A DNA stretch of 64,000 nucleotides. Source: Halictus rubicundus. Lineage: Eukaryota; Arthropoda; Insecta; Hymenoptera; Halictidae. Each line of letters begins with the position of its first letter. Position 1 is the stretch's first letter. The notes beneath the pieces were generated by a model that had not been told where the DNA came from, searched no databases, and worked only from the letters and a program-made list of their open reading frames with translations. Of this stretch, positions 12,421 through 24,515 are shown piece by piece. The stretch covers positions 2,542,001 through 2,606,000 of the forward strand of contig NC_135157.1 in the NCBI RefSeq assembly GCF_050948215.1. The letters are read 5' to 3'. A program made the position numbers and the translations under genes.

Positions 12421-13398
12421 CAATATATTATATAATCTCCATCATTATCAAGGACAGTTTGCCATCTTTCCTGCAAACTTTCAATCCCCCTCTTATAGAA
12501 ATCCAGAGTTCATGAAGCAAAATACGACTCGAGGTGTCTCCTTACATCTTCTACAGAAGTGAATGTTTTATTTCTTAAATAATGCTCCAGAGATCTGAAA
12601 AGGTCCTATTGCAATTCTTTGATTTTTTCCTAAGTGAATTTCGCTGTATGGGGCCGAGTATTTTCAATTTGCAGTATTACCTTTTCTGTGGACTAAAGAT
12701 GTCCTCTTTTCCAATAGTTCTGAATACAGCCGCTGTAATTGCTGACAATACAACTCAGCAGTAACTGTTTCTCCAGGTTTCAACGACTCAAAGTGAATTA
12801 TGCCACGACAGTCCCACCAAATGCACAGCAACACCTTTCTAAGTGATAAGCTAGGTTTAGGGGTTGATATTGCGGTTTGATTTGCAGAAAGCCATTGCTT
12901 GGAACGCTTTATGTTATCATAAAGAATCCATTTTTCTCCGGTAGCGATTTTGCTAAGAAATGGATCTCTACGAAATCTGGATAGCAATGAAGTGCAAATT
13001 GAACGACAAATATTCTTGTTGGTCTCAGATAATTGATGCGGTACCCATATTCCTTGCCTATATGCCTTTCCCATTTCGTGTAAGTGCCTTTGTATAGTTG
13101 ACCATGTGGATCCAAGGCTTCTCGATAATTCTTGTATACTTAATTTTGGATCAGCTTCCACTAGAGATTTTAGGGTGTCATTATCAAATTCAACTGGTCG
13201 TCTACTTCGAGGCCTGTCAGAGAGATCATAATCACCAGCAACAAACCTTCTGAACCAACGTTGACACTTGTTGACCTCCAATACATCTGCATAAACATCG
13301 CAAATTTTCTTTGTTGTTACCGTTGCATTAAATTCCGCATGAAAATGAAAAAGTATGCAGTGACGAATATCATCGTCGGAAGGTACGGACGCCGCCAT
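12421..13398 (-). pseudogene. Mariner transposase pseudogene
   Basis: The first 244 codons read as a mariner transposase. They hold an N-terminal DNA-binding half with paired helix-turn-helix regions, a DRPRSRRP basic linker at residues 61-68, WVPHQLSE at 118-125, and ILYDNIKRSKQW in the catalytic half. The first catalytic aspartate, normally in TGDEKW, is missing because the sequence reads TGEKW. After the frame breaks near 12666, homology resumes in another frame with NTRPHTAKFT, where the second catalytic aspartate site has become glutamate. A gap then removes the region of the third aspartate, and three in-frame stops follow before LFRSLEHYLRN and DNDGDYIIY at the C-terminus. The last codon sits exactly at the LTR insertion. 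This copy is certainly inactive. Confidence 0.92.
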
Positions 13399-13566
13399 TT
13401 TATTACAGGGTTGTTAAAAAAATTATACTTTTTAGAATATTTTGAACACAGGCTGCTTTACCGAAAACTGTAAAAGAATACGCGTTTCCTCTTCAACGAT
13501 CGGTACAGAACTAAAGGCAAAACAAATTCTTTGGAAATAATTGATTACTTATGGGTACCCCTAATA

Positions 13567-16524
13567 AAAGGAATGACTCTACTCGTATCAAAACCATTTT
13601 CAATTGCAGCGCAGACATTTCAAATTGCAATGTCCGGCGTGACAGTGCTCCGCGGACTTCGAGTTGCTCTCCGCCGGAAGTTGATCGATCGGACGCGCGA
13701 CGGCACGAACATGTCCGCTGAATCAGTGATCCGAAAGATTCATATTTACTTTCTCGCGAACGTAAACCGAGCGGAATCCCCGGGAGCGGGAACGAGATAA
13801 CCGCGGGCAGAACAACATTGTCCGCGGCTCGGCGCCGGTCCGGTGATTCGAGCGAAAATTTTCATCGGCGCTGACAGCGAGCAATTAACGGCGATTCAAT
13901 TGGGAGAGCGCGTCAATTCGACGGATCGGGTCGCGGCCCGCCGACCTTTCGTCGCGTTTTCACGCTGCGAGTACACGGGCGCACGGTTTTTTCTCTCCTT
14001 AAAACGCAAGGTTGCGACCGCGACCGGCCACGGTGCATCGCGGCGCGTTTATGAATATGTAGAGGGTGCAGCGTGGCAGTAGCAGCGACCAGCCACTGGT
14101 CAGACACCGGAAAACTCTAGATAGCAGGCGCATGAATATGCTAAGCGTATCGCGGCAACGAGGGCCAAAGTCGTTTTTTTTTCAAGCCAAACCGACCTCT
14201 GACCTGCCGCGCGTTCAGCCAAGGGACGAACTCATCCCTTACTCTAACGCGCTACGATGTCGCAGTATCAGTACCAGTTTCTACTTCACAATGTGCGTGT
14301 TTCGGTGTGGACCTTCCGTCGTACTTAGGAAAAATGAGTTTCCAGCTTTCTTTTTGGGACACCTATTAGTATTTTGGTTGAAGCGTGAATATATCGCGCA
14401 CCTCTGTCTGTTTTACAGTGAGTGTAGGTTAAAGCGAATCTTGGCTATACTTGGTCAAAATTAATTTTAATATTTTGTTACGTCTTAACAAATTTTGTAC
14501 TATATCGTCAATAAACATTTTTATATATTATTCAATTTCTCTTTTTACGCTTTAATACAATAAATGGTAAAAGCATAATGTAACATCAGTTTGAAAAAAT
14601 CATGTCTTTGAAATCTGAAGTGTTGTTATCAATGATAAAATCATCGAGCATAAGTGGCTTCTATTTAATCACAGTTAGCTGTCTAGTGCAATGTATCGTA
14701 ATGGAATCGTTCAAATTGGATCATATGTATACTTGCAACCAAACGTATTAGCGTTACGATCTAATATTGTGGGTCTCACAGACCGGTAATATTAATTGCG
14801 TTATTTCGTACTTGCGTACAGAGTTCCAAGTAATTGAAACTGAACGGTAACAAATACACTGAAAAACCTGGACTTCTCGATACTCAACCATTATTAAAAT
14901 TCAAGTAGAGGTAAATTGAAAGCGGTCTGAATGCAAAGACGTTTTATAGCATTTAAAGTTTAACAGTCGAGGGAGGAATAGTCTAAACAGAAAAATATCA
15001 GGTCGCCGTACTTGCATAGCTTTGACAGCAGCATTCTCGGAGAAGCTTCCCGGTGCCGCATACTGGAAGAAAAGCAGAACAAGTCGAAGAGTATCGAGCG
15101 AGGACGAATTCGCGTGACGCCCGGCCGTTTTCGCGACCGTGTAATTATCGTTCTAACCGGCGCGGGCATATTTCTCGCGACGTTTCGCAAAGAAGTGAAT
15201 AATCAAAGACCAGAACCGCCGACAACGCCAATTTTCACGATCGACGCGGCTCGAATGCTTAACGGCTCGGCAAGATTGAAGCGGGGGCCGCGAGATTCGC
15301 CACGGCGAGTGATTTTTTACAACGCCGCGAACCACGCCGCGAGCATCCCGCGCGTTCAACAAGAAAGCTAAGGACGACAGTTGATAATAATATCGGCTTG
15401 GCGTGACAGCCGGCCGTAAAAAACGCCGCGTAATTGTTGTCGTCGCGAGTAATTGCACTGTATTTCTGCGGCACGGTGCCACTTTCCCGGCGCGGACGTC
15501 CCTCTGCCTCCGCAACGCCAATCTGACGATCGATGTGCTAAAATCCGAGATAAAGCTCGAACTTTCCCGTCACTCGTAATTTTCGGTGTTCATATCGAGG
15601 AATGGGCTTCGTGACGAACAGCCGTAACGTAGGAAACCGCGGCGGCAGTCTCGGCTCGACGATAGTCTTCGGTGCACGGAAATCATAGCGTATGGGAGCG
15701 GCCGACATCGAGAATCTCGCAGACAGAGGTGCCAAATCTTTCCTGTCGTTCAAAATAATTCCATTGACCCGGCAGATCCCGTTCTGTCCGCGAGTTCAGT
15801 ATTTTGGGACTCTCCTGTTGCATTTCTTAGAAAGGAAAGAAAATATCAAGAAATTTGCCGAAATATTTAAATTATAACTTCTTTTGAAATCAAGATACTG
15901 TTCGATCCGTATTTTGTATTTGGCTATGTACTTCTCGAAATCGAAATATTAACGAAAAGAGTAGCATTTTTTAATGTTGTTTTCAAACAAAATAAAATAT
16001 TTAAATTCAGGTTGGACAGCTGGATTTTATTATTAAAGAATACACAACTTTGGCATTCGAACTCTAACCCTCCAGCTCTAATAGTTTCCGAGATATTCGA
16101 CCAAATATGATTCCGACACCAAAATTTAAGGTCTGTTTTCACCCCTTGAATGCGAACGATGGCCGCTAAATAGAAAGTATGTTAATATATTTACAAGTGC
16201 TATGCGATTTTGAAGTTACATTAAGATCCACAGATGTCACTTCGGCACCATCCTTTGTTAGAATCTCCCATTCGTGGTCCGACGATTTTACTCTGATCAG
16301 GATTTTACGTACCTCTTATAGCGAATATCAGTTGTCATTGAAATTTAGGATTATTTCAGTCGTCATTAGACCACTTTAAAGTAATGTCGCGATGCTGTTA
16401 GAGATCTTGTATTTCGTGGATTTCGATATCGTTTTCGTTATCGTATTTTGTTGCTCCATTATTCTCACAGAAAATGTCTGGTAGATTATCGTGACGGTCG
16501 AGATGGATGCTCGGTGGCGAGATT
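13567..16524. other. Non-coding stretch with CpG-rich blocks
   Basis: GC-rich blocks at 13590-14100 and 15040-15780 carry overlapping open frames on both strands, none with a recognisable domain or splice support. The sequence between and after them is AT-rich. No repeat ends were identified. Confidence 0.4.
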
Positions 16525-16532
16525 GATCAGTA

Positions 16533-16716
16533 TACAGCGGATTTGATGCAATTATGACAAAAATGGTGTAATGCCAATGAGTAGAAAGATTGAAAGAATT
16601 TAGAAGTACCAGTTCTCAGCTTTTTGAAGTTATTAAAAAGGGAAGGAAACTGCTTGGTCCGAGTTTCTTGCAATTGATGTAGATAATTTCGATTCTGCAC
16701 AGAGATCAGCAGTCTA
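16533..16716. mobile_element. hAT-type MITE, TAGACTGCGG family
   Basis: The left end TACAGCGGATTTGATGCAAT and right end GCACAGAGATCAGCAGTCTA are inverted relatives of the family ends. The flanks share GATCAG (16525-16530 and 16719-16724), offset by small indels, which may be the remains of the target duplication. It is 184 bp with no coding capacity. Confidence 0.5.
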
Positions 16717-16724
16717 TCGATCAG

Positions 16725-17506
16725 GAAGAAGTGCGGATCGTCAGGAATTCGGATGGTCTTTAATCCTCACGCGTGATTCGGGACTTTATCCCCGGGTTGG
16801 AAAACGGCAATCGTCGCGTCTTCGCCGGCGAGATTTATTGCCCCATGGCTTCAAGCAGACGCGAGCAATTTACATTCCCGGCTATAGGACGTGCGCTTGG
16901 TTCCCGGCGTTTGAAGGTGTAGCCAATCGTCGGGACGTCACCCCCGACTAGACTACTCGACGTCGAAATTACCAGGGATTACGGCAGCGGGACAGTTGGC
17001 CTGCATGAGATGCGAAAACTGATGGAAAAATTTCCGGGTTGTGACAACGGCACCCTCCGGCCAGTTTCATTGTGCCGGTTTATCGAATTATTCAGAGAAA
17101 GAAGATTAAGCGTTACGGAACGCCATGTCACACAGTGGGGTATTCGGCCTGAAAAGCTGGCAAAAATTGCATTTCAAAAAGTTTGTCTAAAACGAAAAAT
17201 TTTTGTTTGCTAAGATCGTTAAATAAATGTAAAATTGTGTGGCAATGTTGTTTTTCGTATGTTTACTCATCACTTATTACACTACACGAAACTAAAGCGG
17301 TTTTGTAGTGAGTGTGTTTTTCTTAATCGTGATGAACAATTCTCGTGACGAAACACACGCTTAGGCGTGTTTCTAAAAGGATCTTTATAGTTATTTTTCG
17401 AATTACCGTAGCGGGCAAAAATCGTTTTGTATAATTTTTCTGTACTTCCGGAGTTTTGTAATGTCTACGACATATTTGAAAAACCTTTAATGCTCGAATG
17501 TTCCAG
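16725..17506. other. Non-coding stretch, nothing identified
   Basis: A moderately GC-rich patch lies at 16780-17010. The 67-codon frame at 17010-17213 has no recognisable domain. No repeat ends were identified. Confidence 0.4.
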
Positions 17507-17656
17507 CACTGGAACTACCGAGCTTTAAACGAGACATATATATTCAAGAAGTGTAAAGAAGTATACTAAAAACGTGTCTCAAGAAAATATTTCTATAACT
17601 TCAGGAATTGTAAAAGAAAAAATCTGAAATCCGTCATTTTGACGGGCTGGTGTTAA
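17507..17656. repeat. Degraded piggyBac-type MITE end
   Basis: The right side ends in TTAA (17653-17656). Read inwards on the minus strand it gives TTAACACCAGCCCGTCAAAA then TGACGG, matching the terminal and subterminal pattern of the TTAA elements at 25.7 and 62.7 kb. The left side begins CACTGGAACTACCG at 17507, like the ends of those elements, but lacks an adjacent TTAA. Probably an old copy. Confidence 0.45.
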
Positions 17657-20600
17657 TCGGCAGTATTTTGTCGCGTGAATATCGTCCTGGATTTAGCGTC
17701 TTACGTGGCCCGAGGATCGTATTAATATCGCAAGAAATAATATCCCGCTGAACCGTGTTTGACGGAACGGAAGCTTAATATAAAAGAAGATTCGGGAACA
17801 GCGGAAGGGATCGACGTTCCTGAGTTTGACAACAATGTGTCTCCATCTCCCCGTCGCGGCAATAAAACCGGAGCTTGACTCGCGGAAACATTTATCGAGG
17901 GATGCGTTTCGTCTGCCTATCCCTCGGCGTCGTCCACGTCGACGACAACGACGACGACACGACAACGAGCCACATCCCACGATGGATACAAGAAATCTCA
18001 GGGTCATGCGACCGAGTCGTCTTGATTATTTCGCGAGAACCAACGACGAAAAATTCCGCCATGGAACGGGCGAGCGAAGCCTTAATGGACCCCCTGCGCT
18101 CGCCATTATGCTCAAAGGATGAAAGGGTCCTTCAAAGGATCCTTGGCTCCATTTTCATTTGCATTCGGAATTGGGAGAAGTCCTGGATCCACCGAATCGT
18201 TCCCGGAGCCAGACGATCAACGCAGGCGTGGCTGATACGGCCCTTTCCTAATGAGAAATTAGGTCAGCGGAATTCGACCGGAAGAAATACATCTGAAAAG
18301 CGACGACGACGATCATGGTGCTGCGGGGGAAATAAACGGTGGTCTGCAACGGAATGGTACGAGGGAACACGCGGGCGGGTAGACTTTCCGTCGGAACGAA
18401 GTGGACCGAAATTAGTTTACCTTTGAAAACCAATTTCTTTCTATTTCTTACCTTGCGCCGCGCCGTCTTCCGCTTCCTTTCCGTCGCAAGGGCCATTTTT
18501 CTGTTGCGATCCTGCCCATCCTCCGTTGCGGGGAGATTGCCGCGGAAACAAAAATAATAAAGGAGCCACGCACGATCGAAGAGCAATATCTGGTAACGTT
18601 CCGGGTAATAACGGGCCACGGTGGATTCCCGCTTCGCTGAGTACCTTCGAACACTTTCTGTTTTCTCTGTACATTCCAGACGCACACGCTCACCGCTCTG
18701 TAGATACGTTTATTTCTACAATTACGGAATTAAATGTCTCGGCTATTGACGGTCCAGGAAATTGAAACTTGAGTGCTCCGTGCGCCTCAGCCATCGAAAC
18801 AAGAATAAAAATTCTGACCACCGGAGAGGGGAAAAATGGCCCCCAACATGCGTGAAAATACAATGGTTACGCTAAAGTACCCTTTTAATTACTTACTCTC
18901 ATATTGAGGGATTTTTGGTTATCTATCTTGACACGATGTGACTTTTTGCTTCGACCATCTCGATAATTTGCCTCGAACAAGAAAGTCCCACTTGACATGA
19001 CTATATCAAGTTTCAGTTTTATTTTAAACGATACTGCGACATAAGATTCGAGGGGGCGAATATTACGTTGAATAGTTTTCTATTGTTCAGTAGCAAACAA
19101 GCTGATACACTGACATAAAGAACATATTTTTTTTTCAAATACTCTTAATAAATACTAATAATCGTGTTTGTAAGTATGTAACTCAGAATGAGATGAAAAT
19201 AGTATAGATAGTCAAACTTTGGTAACCTGTTCTTGTCCTAAAAATCCGAAATTAACGGGGAGCAAAATTAAACCAATGAAAACATTCCCTTCAACAAATC
19301 ATTATTTGTGTATTTACTAAACAGGGTCTCAAAAATCTCAAGAGACACATGATTTTACATTTATTTTAACTGTAGAAACGATTAATGTTCTAGTTCTGTT
19401 TCATTTAGTTTACCAGTTAGAGTATTTTATTCCTGTCTTAGTTAGCATTATGTATTATACAAAATACTGTAACTAGCAAGTGAAATATAACTGAATGAAA
19501 ATATTAATTATTTCTCAACTTTAGATTAATCTAAAATCACATGCCCCTTGGTTTCCTCGTGACCCTATTTTAATAAATACATAAATAATGATTCTCTAAA
19601 AAACGGGTTCACTGTTTGAAATTTTCCTGCTCGCTGTATGCAGCTCGAACAATGCAAGCCTTCCACGCAATCAGCATAATGTTCACATCAAAATTTCCTA
19701 TGAACGGTCGTGCAAGCACAGAAATCGAAAATACAGCGTACAAACCAATGTTACAGCGACACGTGCAACGAAATTCGAGGCAGACCAGATATTTTTTGAA
19801 GTCGCGCAATCTGCTCGGAGGCGTCTACCCGCAGACACGGGGCCATAGTTCAACTTGAAAAAGGGTGCAACGGCGTCAAACAACTTCGGCATCAAACAAT
19901 CTGGCGGAAAGTTGAAACTTTTCCATCCACTTCAGTCGGAACGGTTGGCCTGCCGCGCGGCGTCGCTCCGCGTCGCGTCGGTTTCGTTTATTTCACTTAT
20001 TTCATCTGTTTCTTCCGTGCCAGCTACTTTATCCATCTATCCCGACTATTCTGTCCGCCTCGGCTGGTTAATCCGCATAAATCAAAACAAGTTCCAAGTT
20101 TTTCCAGATTCCTGGAAAAATCCAGGAGGCATCCCGTGGCACCGCGGGCGCGCGGGGATGGAAACGCGGGGGATTGATGACACTCATAATTCGCACCCGC
20201 CGTCAAGCTGTTCTCCTCGTGTTTGGACTGCCATAATCCCAACGGCTTAGCACCCGGAGGACAGGCGGCGGCCCTTTATCTCGCACGAATCCCGGATTAT
20301 CGCCGGGTGATATTTTTTTAGACGCGTCTTGCGTCACCGCACCGTCGGCCCCCACGGAATATGGGGGGTGGGGGAGGTTAATTAAAATCGAATACGTTTG
20401 CGCGAAAGGAGACGCGAAAACTTCGGAGCCCGTCGTCGTCCTCGGCAGGATCATGCTTCTTGGATATCCCTCGTCGACTTTTCGGCGTCGCCCGGAATCT
20501 CTCCTCCCTCGATACCGCGGCAATTAAATCAAAGGCAAATTCGTTCGAAAGTTTCCAGCTTGGTATCAAAGAGCAGGATAGCTGCCAGGGTTTGCCCGGA

Positions 20601-20795
20601 GGGGGCGAACAGGTTGGAGCCGGTAACCGGGTGTAACTAAGTAAACCGAGCATTTCAAGTTGTTCCTTTCCGCGTAGCTAGACGCCGCGCCGGCGATATT
20701 AAGCGCATAACATGTACCCCCTACCATCACCCCGTCAGCTCACCCCCGCACCCCCGTCACTATTATACAGCCATTACTACGTCACGCCGTTGTAT
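17657..20795. other. Non-coding stretch, CpG-rich blocks at 17.8-18.8 and 19.85-20.77 kb
   Basis: Long open frames occur here on both strands, for example at 17875-18426 and 18248-18685, but they overlap each other in CpG-rich DNA and show no known domain. 18840-19600 is AT-rich. No supported exon or RNA gene. Confidence 0.4.
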
Positions 20796-20880
20796 ACAGG
20801 GTGAGTCGCCTGAAATATCCTCGTTGTCCTTAACGCGTTGAATACCGCGCGAATTTTGCGCGTCTCTCACGAGTCTCTCG
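20796..20880. repeat. Left end of a CAGGGTG-type element
   Basis: TATACAGGGTGAGTCGCCTG followed downstream by CCGCGCGAATTTTGCGCGTC resembles the segment at 22021-22165, which starts TATACAGGGTGTCGGCTGAG and also contains GCCGCGCGAATTTTACCCGT. These are probably single ends of the TA-flanked CAGGGTG elements seen complete at 59.5-62.3 kb. Confidence 0.45.
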
Positions 20881-22019
20881 CCTGTTTCCTTTATACTAGG
20901 GGGAGAATAGGGTAACGATGGTCAGTATTATTCTTACAAAATGACACGTCTTCAGCTTTTCATTTTTCTTGTATACGTCTTACAGTTCGCCACACGTGTG
21001 CTAGGTATTCACTCAACCATTGCCTGACAACCACGAAAAACAAAATTTATTTGGTTTTCGAACGTGATGGATGTAATATCTTTTGTGCCGAATATAAGAG
21101 ATTAGTACCAAGTTTGAAGCCTTTTTTTACAGTTTAACTTTATTTACACATAAATGTGCTATTAATTCAGTAAACTATATTCACGTTTCATTAAAAAAAA
21201 AATCCGCAGTCTACTTATCTCAAACATCGTTTACACCAAAATTGTTTTACCACACACGCAGTTATAATGACTTCAAACGTTACAGCATCTTCCAAAACAT
21301 CGTCGAACATCAGGAGGATTGAAGGTCAATGTACGTGTCCAGGGTTCTTCGGAGATCTCAAAAGATCAATCATCCGCCGCCAGAACGAACCCGTACAACT
21401 CGCACAGAATTCCCTTTTCCCGCAGGACACGATTAACGATGAAACAACTCCGATAAGCACATTCGTTAAGTGCGAATGGGGTCCGAGGGGTCAAACAAAT
21501 TTCCTCGATTATACACTTTGTTGTTCGGATCAAATAAACCTGTACAATTTAACGAGCGACGTTAACGGCGACTCTGCCGCCTTAAAAACCCATAAAACCG
21601 ACTTTCTTCGCGAGACCGACCCTCCGTTCACACCTCCCCCACGCTCACTTTCGATCTAACCGAAGCTCGACATTCCCGGGCGGGATTCCAGGGCCTCTTC
21701 CCAATTAAAAATCTCCTAAGCCGCGATCACGCGAGCCGAAACATCCGCATCGGTGTTTCCGGCATCGTCGGTATGTTTCTTATCTCGCGGCGGCGCGGAA
21801 TTTCCAGGATTTAGTAGGAGGCTAGGACGTTTCGCGGGAACGCAACGTTTCGCCGTTCCTGGGATAACGCAATACTTCCGCAGTCGTCTCGCTGGGTAGA
21901 AGTTGTTCGACCGAAGTCCAGGGGCGGGGACAAAGGGGAGCGAAACCGGCCTCGGTTAGGGTTGTCAGTCAAGCAGCGATAGGCGGCACGATAGAAGCGT
22001 GCCACACGCTACTACACGC
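20881..22019. other. Non-coding stretch, nothing firmly identified
   Basis: The segment starting near 20896 (GGGGGAGAATAGGGTAACGA) resembles the start of the repeat at 36212. At 21201-21212 an AATCCGCAGTCTA motif matches the right end of the TAGACTGCGG MITE family with no clear partner. The 130-codon frame at 21267-21659 has no recognisable domain. 21660-22010 is CpG-rich. Confidence 0.35.
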
Positions 22020-22020
22020 C

Positions 22021-22165
22021 TATACAGGGTGTCGGCTGAGTCGCTTAACACATGAGTGGTACCGTGTTTGCTCGGACTACGAATGTACCTATCCGCAATT
22101 TATTTTTTTAAACGTTTAACAGGTTGTTCAGTGCCGCGCGAATTTTACCCGTTTCACACCGGCTT
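22021..22165. repeat. Left end of a CAGGGTG-type element
   Basis: It starts TATACAGGGTGTCGGCTGAG and shares an internal CCGCGCGAATTTT block and a closing CGTTTC-like block with the segment at 20796-20880. No right end was found. Confidence 0.4.
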
Positions 22166-23495
22166 TACACTTAACTCTTTCTTTGCATGATTTTGAAATT
22201 ACATGGTCCAAACATGTATTCGAACACCAAAGGGTTCAGCCGGATTAAGGTACTCAAAAATGCCTTTCAGCCGATTTTGACCGCAAATGCCTCGTTCGAT
22301 AGCTTACCAAGAAAGAACCCTTCCTACCAATTTTCAGCCCTACAGCTCGTCTGTAAGGGTAATTACAGGGAACCAAGGAAACTCCAGTTTTTACCCCATT
22401 TAATCGCATTTAAAAATTCTAACAAAAATCTGACTCATTTAGCATATCGAACCAGATATTCGACAATTTTGTTCGATTTTTTAGTTGCAAACTGTGGTTG
22501 TAGAAAATCCCGAAACAATTCGAAAAAATACAGATTTAATATTGAAGCTTAAAAGCAACCACCTTGGAAATAATTTTAATAATAAGGTCTTATCAGCAAC
22601 ACTATCTCCAATTTTTTCATATTTTTAGTTTAAATGCGGAATAGTTTAAAAAAAAAAATAAAAACCAATTTTTTCGACGTTTTCTCTGTGAGAACCTAAG
22701 TTATACTTGATTTTTCACAATTCTTTACTCTCATTCTTGTTCTCAAATTTGCGGCAGGTTTTTCCGAATGTTGAAATGTTTACCATTACGTGCAGAACTG
22801 AGTCAGGTGTCTTTTTGATTACACCTCGTACTTCATCGTCAAAGAGTATTACGTTCTGGGGACCGCCAGAAAATCGCATTTGTCGCGCACCCTACAGAAA
22901 GGGTGGCTCGTCACCCCTGACCCATTGCGCGACGCAAATTTCGTTCGAATCGTCCGGAGGTCGCCCGAGGCGAGGAATTCCTGGCCACTCGTCGACTACC
23001 ACCCTTCGTTCAGCCCCGGGGGCCGAGTATTTAGATACATCTAGCCGTGGGATAGATAACCGTTTGTCCTTTCCGTGCGCGGTGGTAGCCGGTATATCGT
23101 AGTTTTCGGGGCGAGGAGGGCACGCATAAATTCCAACTCGACGAATCAAAGGGTTCAAGGTATCGCGCTATCAAAGGCTTTATCTCCCGGCCCGGTCGGG
23201 ACCGCATAATAACCGGTTTAACGTTTGACTGTAAGTCGATCTAAGGTTCGATGTGGGTTAAGTTTCCAATTCCGTGGCTGGTAAATTTGAAACTTCCGGA
23301 CGTCGCGTCGCCGCCTGCTGAATCTTTAGTCTAATTATTATTGAACTGTGACTGCGCGCTTAGACCAACTATTCTCGGGTCTGCCCGTTCCCGTCGGTTC
23401 ACAGTGCTTCTCGTAACATTGCTCAACAGATTTTTATTGCGTTTCTCGATATTTTATGCGAGACTCCCAGACAGTCAGATCGATTACTTTAAATA
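22166..23495. other. Non-coding stretch
   Basis: 22166-22750 is AT-rich. 22800-23120 is CpG-rich, with overlapping open frames on both strands and no recognisable domain. No repeat structure was identified before the LTR. Confidence 0.4.
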
Positions 23496-23499
23496 ATCT

Positions 23500-24157
23500 T
23501 GAAGGAACTGGGTTATCGTAGGCGAATGCCTTAGAATAATCTTCCGAATCAGGGTTTACTGACTGCGTCGTTTATTTTCGTGGATACAGAGATGTCGCGG
23601 CAGCGTCCGGGGTAGTTCTCTTAGCTCAACTCTAACTGAACTCTAACTAAACTCTCCTCGCGTCGATAGTCCGCTACCTTATATCCGAAAAACGCCTGTC
23701 GACTGATTGGTGGAAGTCCTTTCAAGCAACTTCCACCAATCAGTGAATTTAGCATAACACGCCCACGTTCCACGCCCCTCGTGCGTGAGAAGGGTGAGCG
23801 CATCGTTTTGTTAAAAATATCATTTTGGTGATGCAGCGGGGTGTCTTCCGGGCCCAGCGCTAAGTGCGGTACGTGACCGCTGGCTTACGTCAAACGGGCC
23901 CAGCTTTCCCGGTTGATAGAATGCAGGCACGCGTCGCTGGGACACTCTAAGCTGGAGACCCTTCGACTACCCAAAATTTATGGCGTCCACTTACGCTATT
24001 GAGTTCGTCGCTAGGAACTACAAGGACACATCTGTCCGCCAAGTGGCCAAAGTCGTTAAAGACGTTTTCTCAAAAATAGCGTCTTATACAAACCATGATT
24101 CTTTCTTAATGCTGATGCGCCGAAGATTTCTCTTCCGGCGCCCGGCTAGCGGCTACA
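23500..24157 (-). mobile_element. Second solo LTR of the same family, inverted
   Basis: Read on the minus strand it begins TGTAGCCGCTAGCCGGGCGC and its far end is TGAAGGAACTGGGTTA on the plus strand, matching both ends of the LTR at 11680-12422. Perfect 4-bp ATCT duplications flank it (23496-23499 and 24158-24161). At 658 bp it is 85 bp shorter than the first copy because of internal indels. It keeps the inverted CCAAT hairpin (23703-23743) and a TATAAG (23678-23683, minus strand). There are no internal genes, so it is also a solo LTR. Confidence 0.88.
23703..23743. promoter_or_regulatory. LTR hairpin carrying inverted CCAAT boxes
   Basis: A perfect 15-bp stem (CTGATTGGTGGAAGT with ACTTCCACCAATCAG) closes an 11-nt loop. 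The loop sequence differs from that of the LTR at 12.1 kb while the stem is the same, which suggests the pairing or the paired CCAAT boxes were under selection when the element was active. Confidence 0.6.
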
Positions 24158-24202
24158 ATCTGTTTTAGTTTTAATATCATTTAATAGAACAGTCTATATA
24201 GT

Positions 24203-24240
24203 CACAACTAGACTGCAGACCTTCTTGCAAAATAAAAATT
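24203..24240 (-). repeat. Isolated end of the TAGACTGCGG MITE family
   Basis: TAGACTGCAGACCTTCTTGC followed by AAAATAAAAATT matches the left end of the family copy at 62591 (TAGACTGCAGATCTTTATGC). No matching right end was recognised within 300 bp. Confidence 0.4.
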
Positions 24241-24515
24241 TTCTCCAACCCTTAAGTATTACACGAATTGATCTCTCTTTCAATTTTGGCAATAGTAGAT
24301 ATCATAAAACATACATTTTTAATGCATTTATAATTATTAACACGTGAAGCAAAAACGATTGAATTTAATATTTATTCTGATGCGCGCCTAAAAACGCAAT
24401 GTCATTTGTCGAGAAGAATATTAAACATTTTAAACAAATTGCAAATAGGTACCTGGATACCTATAGTCCGCCTAGCGAGACAAGTGGAGCACCAGCGTGC
24501 GACCTTCGCCAATCA

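Larger units (their letters stand above)
11680..12422 (+). mobile_element. Solo LTR of an LTR retrotransposon, inserted in mariner
   Basis: The segment begins TGTAGCGGCTAGC and ends CCTTCA, giving the TG...CA ends of an LTR, and is flanked by identical 4-bp ATAT duplications at 11676-11679 and 12423-12426. It is homologous along its length to the inverted copy at 23500-24157. LTR-like signals are in the right order for plus orientation: an inverted CCAAT hairpin at 12101-12137, a TATAAG at 12160-12165 and an AATAAA at 12346-12351. No internal retrotransposon genes flank it, so it is a solo LTR left by recombination. The 4-bp duplication suits a Ty3/gypsy-type element, but with no polymerase present the superfamily is inferred. 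Confidence 0.88.
11599..13564 (-). mobile_element. Inactive mariner element interrupted by a solo LTR
   Basis: The ends are inverted repeats. The left reads TTAGGGGGACCCATAAGTAA and continues TCAATTATTT; the right is its inverse with one mismatch over about 30 bp. Both ends are flanked by TA (11597-11598 and 13565-13566), the mariner target duplication. Without the LTR and its 4-bp duplication the element would be about 1.2 kb, the normal mariner length. The transposase reads on the minus strand and is broken in several places (see the pseudogene entry), so this copy cannot move by itself. Confidence 0.9.

Noticed and set aside
11680..12422. Full-length LTR retrotransposon spanning the two LTRs at 11.7 and 23.5 kb
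   Set aside because: The LTRs are in opposite orientation, each has its own distinct 4-bp duplication, and no polymerase or capsid genes lie between them.
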